Assembly: GCA_002812745.2 (NCBI GenBank)
Contig: NCSJ02000380.1
Coordinates: 1-38,965, forward strand
Direction: 5' to 3'
Origin: Scytalidium lignicola
Lineage: Eukaryota > Ascomycota > Leotiomycetes
Length of the DNA: 38,965 bases
Shown: positions 32,793 to 38,965 of the stretch, in pieces
Numbering within the stretch: position 1 is the first letter of the stretch
How the letters are laid out: every line of letters begins with the position of its first letter
Translations under genes and position numbers: made by a program
The notes under the pieces: model-generated
The model's database searches: none
What the model saw: the letters and a program-made list of their open reading frames with translations, nothing else
Told to the model about the DNA's origin: nothing

Positions 32793-33174
32793 CACCAATC
32801 CATGTGGCGACGTTGCATGACACAGCACTCCCTAGTCACCACAAGGCTGAAAATGATTTTTTAGCATCGTAGTGAGACTCGGAAACCAAGATCAAAGTGT
32901 TTTATGAGTTTAAAAGGCGCAAAGAGCTCGTGGTGGTGCTGTAGGTCGAGGGGTTCTATTATACTTCGAATTGACGCCCTCCGCAATCTGGCGCGACGGC
33001 GACGATGTGATCGTAAATTTCAAAGTAGCTGGGGTTTGAACTATTCAGAAATGATCACACAACATGACTGACACAAAAATTCTAGAATTTTCAATGGATT
33101 CACAAATTTAGAATCAATTGAATTCAAAGTACTAATAGTTTGTCTCGTCACGGGGGGCGTCTCTCGATGCAGGG
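32793..33174 (-). repeat. Dispersed repeat, copy B
   Basis: The reverse complement of this segment matches copy A (14833-15226) throughout. It is oriented towards the decayed gene at 32545-31415, so the repeat may be the 5' part of a larger duplicated unit of which copy A keeps only a fragment. It keeps more CpG and C residues than copy A at several positions. Confidence 0.65.
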
Positions 33175-34125
33175 ATGCACATTACTTTGACTTTGAGCAA
33201 CTTAAGCTCTATGCACACATCGACTCAACCTATAATTTTATGGAAGTTGTATTCCGTGGCTGCTCTTGAATCCCTTGAACCCCTCCTATTAAATAATTGC
33301 GTTCGTGTTGTCGCCTTTGCGCTTGATCTGCGGGCAGCCTCCTTTCATAACGCAAGAGAGGTCTTTCACTATAGCTCCGCCATCAACCTCTTATTACTCC
33401 TGATACTTATAAAAGGGTCTTATCCGATTTGTAAACCCTTACTACCAAGTTAGAAATCGTCATTAGCTTTGTGGCTGCTGTAGACTGCAAATTCATGTAA
33501 GGTCTACAGGCGGGACAGTACCTCGAATCGAAGCGACTAACGAGGTTTGGTTAGGGTAAAACGACCCCCGCGCTCTCCCCGCATTTCATGACGGACGCAA
33601 ATAGACTGGAGGAAACAGGCCTAGGTTTAGGTGGGAGGCCGACGAAAATATCGGGGGATTTTCAAAAGGTAAGAAAGCAAAGGTACGTGGAATCCTCTCA
33701 AACCCCCGATCCCAAAGTTACAGCAGCGTCAAGTAAGTCTTGGTTGTACAATGGTAGGTGAAAGGTAGTGGTCCTCGATTTTGATATTTCTCGATCCGGT
33801 GAGCGGGGTGGCAGAATCGCAGGGTCACCGCTTTCCCAAACAGGCTTTTTTATCTAGTACCTTGTAAACTCCACCGTTTTGGTTCTGAAACGACGAATCA
33901 AAGACCATTGAATAAGTAAACTAGTCTAATTCCATAATAAAAGCAATAAGATGATATTACTTTGAGCTTAAAGGTAGATGTAGGTGTGGATGTGGTCACT
34001 TTAAGGTTGCGCTGATCAAACAAGCCGCACTAACCGGATTAGGAATTAACGTCTAGTCCCCTAATTTTGTGGCTTGACTCTTGTTTACAATCCTTCAGGA
34101 TCCTAAACTCATAGTCTGATCAACT
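33175..34125. other. Region upstream of the large expanded-family gene
   Basis: A plus-strand frame at 33175-33453 (hydrophobic, no family features) is not supported as a gene. CTTATAAAAGGG at about 33410 is a TATA-like sequence. The rest shows nothing assignable. Confidence 0.35.
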
Positions 34126-37100
34126 ATGTCATCCTCTCAGGGTCCTAAGAAGCGTGGTAGGCGCCCGAAATACTCTCCAACGACTGCTGCAGAGGCGCGG
34201 AGACAGGATAAGCGTAAATGGTGGTCTAAGAAGGCCGGCCATCCTCAGGGACCACCCGATTTCATCGCGTGCCAACCTTCGCTGCATGATGACGTGCCAT
34301 GTCCTACAAATCCCCAAGTTGGCTTACGGACAAGCCCTGACATTCGAATTCCTTTTAATCTCGACGTGCCAATTGATGAAGCAGATATCGATGGCGAATA
34401 TGATGCCCATAATGAACCTCATCACGATACGCCATGTCGCGTTACGGAACTTGCAGAGATGGAGGAGGAGGATATTAGCATCATAAACCATATGCGAGAA
34501 ATTCGAGCTGAGGAACAGGAAATATATAATATGGAGGGTGCTGCATATGATGAAGCAATTTCCGAGAGATTAGTCGTGATGCTGGCTGCTGATTGTGAAG
34601 CTGCTGAGACACTTCGCGATCTCCATCAACACTCAACGCGCTCCAATGGTTTCGTGCACCCAACTGTTATCCATGCTGACAATGAAAGAAATGAGAGCGA
34701 GGAGGTATTGCAGAGTCCCAAGTCCGTCCAGTTAGAGCTGGAAGAATCCGAGGATGAATTTCCAACCATTGAAATATTATTAAAAACACCCTCAGTGGTT
34801 TCAATAAGCAGTTCTATATCCTCCGAACGCTCAGAAAGAAATAAAAATACGCCAAGTGCGTCGTCATCCAAATCAAATAATACGTTCTTGGACAGGTCCT
34901 AAGCACATGCGAGCAATAATCTATGTCCCTCCCCCCGACTACCTTGTAGGGCTGCATTAAGCTTATCGCCCGGCCTGCCTGAGCGTGCCAATGCGGTGGA
35001 GTTGACAGGACAGGTGGAGAACGTTAGCCTTACATTAAGCGAAGCATCTGGATCCGCCGCCCCACCATCAGTGCCTGAGTCCAGGTCGGGCGACGCAGGG
35101 ACCAATGAACCCTCACCAGCTCAAGAGAAAATTGCTCACTGAGTGGCCAAGCAACTGTGGCACTTTCAGGGTTGTATGCATGCTGAGCATGAGGAAGCCG
35201 ATCGTAGGCACCGGCAACATCATCGCCGCCCGGATGTCCATCCCGACTGTTCGAGCCTCGAGGAGATCACCGAGTTATTGCAGGGCAAACATGAAAGCGG
35301 AACGTCACTGCCTGATGTACTGGCTAACCCCAAGCTGATGAAAGCAGTGGAGCTCAAGGGTACCGATTATCAAGCTGCTTTCGAAGGATGTGGTCCGTCT
35401 GTGGACCTGGGTATGACGCTGCCCAAGAACCTTTGTCTGGCTTAATATTATACCCAAAGCAGGAAAAATCGACAACATATGAAAACCTTTGACGTTGACA
35501 GTCTTACTTTTTTCATCAGAAGTCTTGGGTTTGTACAGCGTGGAATTAAATGGCTCCTTAAATTTCATACTTTGTAAAACTTTACTGCTGATATACACTT
35601 TGGCTTACGCGTCCCCACTCAGACTGCCAAAGGGAAATCTACAACTCGATATGTGCCTTTGCACAAAATCCTGCAAGCTTGCCTTGGTTTCGTGATAGGG
35701 ATGGATATCATCGCCATCACCTGCATTTTCCCCGAACTCTACCAAGCAAGGAATGCTGACCATTCGAACTATCTTACTACCGAGGAACAGGAATTGTTAT
35801 ACGATAGGATTTTTACTCCGTGTATCAACCAGGTTGTCAAATCGTCGAATATCCTCCTCCACTACCCTGCATCCTTCAAGATTACTAATCTCGAGTCAAC
35901 TGCAGGTAGCGCCGAAGGACTAAGCTGAAAATACGTGAGTCGAGAACAATTGCTCACCCATTTCATAGCAGAACAGTATCTGGAGCCTTTGTGGGGTGAC
36001 ATTATGAAGACTATTGATGAAAATCCGTTGTTCTATCGATTCTGAGGCGTTACTCTCTTTGCCAATGCCAAGAATACCAAAGTGCTTTACATGAAGCCAA
36101 CCTTGACACAAGCGTATGAGGCATAGAAGGAACAATGGGATTACGCCATCGATCCACAGTTTTACGACAAGGACTGAGTGTATCTTGATATAGCGAAGCA
36201 GGTTACCTCACAAGACAGCGATCTGCTGTACAACATTATCCCTGACGATCATGAGGCGGAATGTTTTATATGGAGATTGTGCTGCCAAGGGAAGTTGTTC
36301 AAATCGCGCACTCGATACAATGCCGACGGAGATCAAGTGAGCAGAGCTTCCAAGCGTACAGTATACCCGTTTGCCACCTTTCGGGATAGCTGTGATCAGA
36401 CCATTTTCTCGGTTCCAAATAGCCCAGAGTCCGAAGAAGGATTGATCTATACTCAGCTCTATACACTTGTTAAGATACCATTTGATGCAGCAAAGACCTA
36501 CGTCTTCGACAATGATGTAATCGAGAATCTGGCATTAGATCTGGGCTATATTCGATCACTACAGCAAGAAGGCGGTGGGATCACATTTTCGCTAGCTGTG
36601 TGCAAGTTTGGATATCTGCATAGCAAGCAGCGTGTACATGTTAACCTCATTGACAGCCAGTGGAAGTCGTATGGAGTTCGAGAGGAATACCGTGTATTGT
36701 TAAGCATGATGGACGATATCTACAAGCAATTTAAGGAGTAGGAATTACATGGTGAAGTAGGGGATAAGCAAAGCAACTCTCTGCTTCCTTATTATGTCAT
36801 CCTAACCAAAGAGCTTTTTGGGTTTTTGTACGCTTAGCTCAATAAATATTGTCTTCTATTTGAACATGTTCTTGTCAACATTGTGAAGACATATTCATTA
36901 CCCAAGACCATGGTTATAGTGTTAGCACTGCAGGCTCTTCGATTCTGCTATGGAACTAGCCTCCTCTGTTGTGAGTCGTTATTCTACAAGGATTGTTGGG
37001 AAACACNTTTTTAATGACAAGATTATGGTCAAAGAAGGATTAAGGATGCAAAAAACCATGGAATAATGTGGACTTGGTTGGTTTTTACCTAAGCTGAACT

Positions 37101-37690
37101 GGGCTATATGGCGATTTGGGGTATTATATGGCAAGAACATTCTGGTGGGAAATATGCTTGTCTATGATGAATACAAAAGATGGTGGTAGGCAGTAAAGGA
37201 TTTGAAAGATATTATTATTCAGTATACTTTAGTTGTGTTATGATTGGATTAGTATAACATCATCAATTGACTTGTACTTTTACAATGGTAGTTAGAATAC
37301 CTTCATGTATTAAACCTTGAACAATTTGATGCTGACATTTGGAGGATGATGTTAAAGCCTAAAAGTCACAATGAGCTTATACTAAATGCACATAAGCTTT
37401 ACAAGGAAGGTTGTATATGATTTTGTTATAAAGATATGTGAAAGCTATTCTTTGTTGATGATGTAATTCAAGGACTATATATAGTTATAAGTAACAAGAT
37501 GTGATTTGACAAGGTTATGGACTTGTTGAATTTCTTATTCTTATAAGATAATAGTAAAGAGTAATATAGTTAAGAACATAAGCTATTCTGAACTATTACC
37601 CGTTAAAGTTTTAAGTTAATCAAACAATGCTTAAGAAGAGGAGTTGTATATGATTAATTAGATGAGTATTTTCATTTTATTCAACTTACT
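34126..37690 (+). pseudogene. Large expanded-family gene, broken by in-frame stops
   Basis: From the ATG at 34126 the frame is open for 258 codons. It carries an AT-hook-like basic head (KKRGRRPK), an RQDKRKWW block and a long acidic, Glu/Asp-rich region. The same frame then continues, recognisably coding, with stops at 34900, 35140, 35443, 35575, 35926, 36043, 36124, 36175, 36739 and 36835 and no frameshift until an N at 37008, after which the adjacent frame carries on to about 37690. Segments such as WHFQGCMHAEHEEAD, GMDIIAITCIFPELY, HYPASFKI, ECFIWRLCCQ and EEGLIYTQLYTLVK show continuous protein constraint. Each stop can derive from CAA, CAG, CGA or TGG by one C-to-T or G-to-A change. I recall large fungal hypothetical proteins of this layout present in many copies per genome, probably mobile, but I cannot name a domain. 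The first 258 codons alone would still encode an intact acidic DNA-binding-type protein. Confidence 0.65.
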
Positions 37691-38965
37691 TACTAAGTCT
37701 TGCCTTATTTATTAAAAAAATTAAAATTAAATATATAATAATTATTAAATTAATATTTGCTTAATTAATATTTGTTTTTATTCTTTTTAAATAAATATTA
37801 ATGTTAGTTTACTTATAACATGAAGTATAGTATATAATTATATGTAATATACTTGTTGTGTTATTCTATGGTTGTTTTATGATTAAGGGTAAGAGAGTAA
37901 AGTTGTAAAAGCTTTGTTTATTCTTATTACTTAATCAGGATTAACTTATAAGGATATATGAATATTATATGTATATAATTACTATTCTACTAATATTAAA
38001 ATTACTTTAAAAATAGTTATAAAAAAAACAATTTGAGTAACCAGAATATATGCTAGATATACTTTACTATTGAAGAAATAATGCTTTACTTGTAAATCTT
38101 ACTTTATACTTTTATTACTTTACTGGACGTTGTCTTAACATCTTAGGATATTAGAATAACTTAATTACTCTTTGAACTAACTACATCTTCAATATTACTC
38201 CTCTTTCTCTTTATAGCCTTTATGAACTTTCTTCTAAGGATTATAAAACAATTAAAAGATAGTTAACTGATTTATAAACTAATTGTAGAATACTAAGATA
38301 TATTCTTATATTATTATTATTATTATTCTTACATTGTAGGCTATAAGGCCACTTTAAGGGTATGTAGGATAATTATACTATTATACAAGAAACTATGTTA
38401 ACTCTTTAACTAGGTGAAAACCTTTATGTTGCTTTTTATCTGCTTAAGTATAATTGCCTTACCTTGTCTTTACTATCCTCTTGTCCAGTACTTGGCTTAC
38501 TAGCTTGGTTAAGGAGAGTTTCATTGTGCTATTAAGTTAGTAATTAATAACTTAGTTCTTTAAGACATTATTATTTTACCATTGTCTTGTTCTACTCTTA
38601 AATCCTCAGTTATATTGTTAATTTGTACTCTTGTAACCTTCTTGTAATTAATATTTAACTAGTAATCTGCTTATATCCTTAACAACTTCTTAATATCTCT
38701 CTTAAGTCTCTTATTGTATAAGCTTTTGTTTTAAGGTTCTTTCTTATTTATTCTAAGTTTAGACAATTAATAATTAGATAACAAGTTATTTCTTTTACAA
38801 GTTTACAATTGTATAATAATATGTTTATATTAAGTATATAATGTTTAAACAAATATACTTATAGTTTAATTTTACTAGTATAAATTTATATAATTAACAA
38901 GTTAATTACTTTGTTTAACTTATTATATAAGAATAATACTTTTTTGTTGAAAGTAAGAAAGTTTA
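37691..38965. other. Right-hand AT-rich block
   Basis: No gene. A/T-dominated sequence like the 5.5-11.9 kb block, with the second copy of the LTR-like repeat near its start. It continues past the window edge. Confidence 0.5.
37802..37995 (-). repeat. LTR-like interspersed repeat, copy 2
   Basis: The reverse complement matches 7097-7288. Both ends show a short inverted TGTTAGT/ACTAA[C/T]A, as LTRs do. Differences from copy 1 are mostly C/T and G/A. Inverted orientation relative to copy 1 and position in the opposite AT-rich block show that the two blocks share a repeat family. Confidence 0.5.

Noticed and set aside
33175..33453. 92-codon hydrophobic plus-strand frame
   Set aside because: It overlaps the edge of repeat copy B and shows no family features; leucine richness alone is not evidence of a gene.
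1..38965. tRNA, rRNA and CRISPR arrays
   Set aside because: I looked for the GGTTCGANNCC box of tRNAs, rRNA-like conserved stretches and regularly spaced short repeats, and found none.

Overview
The window looks like a piece of a filamentous ascomycete (Pezizomycotina) genome, probably Leotiomycetes. The evidence is genes split by short 46-75 nt introns with GTRNGY donors and CTRAY-type branch sites, Zn2Cys6 regulators, a fungal DUF300 protein, and a two-speed base composition in which gene islands of ordinary composition sit between extremely AT-rich, gene-free blocks. The class-level placement is inferred from remembered family resemblance and is not proven here.

Layout. 1-3.3 kb is AT-rich and holds a solo LTR and a near-perfect foldback MITE. 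3.3-5.5 kb is a small normal-composition island with a possible four-exon small membrane-protein gene (minus strand) and a short terminal-inverted-repeat element. 5.5-11.9 kb is a strongly AT-rich block with a decayed LTR retroelement (7385-11213) and the remains of a Mutator-like transposase whose 5' end reaches the island edge at 11990. 12-14.4 kb carries a decayed membrane-protein gene and a short MADS-box-like gene.

15.3-30.4 kb is the gene-dense heart: a truncated DUF1254 gene; Zn2Cys6 regulator 1 divergent from an alpha/beta hydrolase; an unknown 288-aa gene; Zn2Cys6 regulator 2 (a paralogue with nearly the same exon plan) divergent from an FAD-dependent amine-oxidase-type oxidoreductase; a class I SAM methyltransferase convergent with the oxidoreductase; and a seven-exon DUF300/OST-alpha-like membrane protein. 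There is no recognisable PKS, NRPS or terpene synthase. If these genes cooperate, this is a small tailoring or lipid-modification cluster with two dedicated regulators; that is inference.

The heart is bracketed by two diverged inverted copies of one repeat (14833-15226 and 32793-33174). Beyond it are a decayed gene (about 32545-31415, minus) and a large gene of an expanded fungal family (34126 to about 37690). The latter is open for 258 codons and then collects in-frame stops, all explicable as C-to-T changes, as it runs into the right-hand AT-rich block. The AT-rich blocks look like products of repeat-induced point mutation (RIP) or cytosine deamination. All exon models were built by hand from splice signals and phase.
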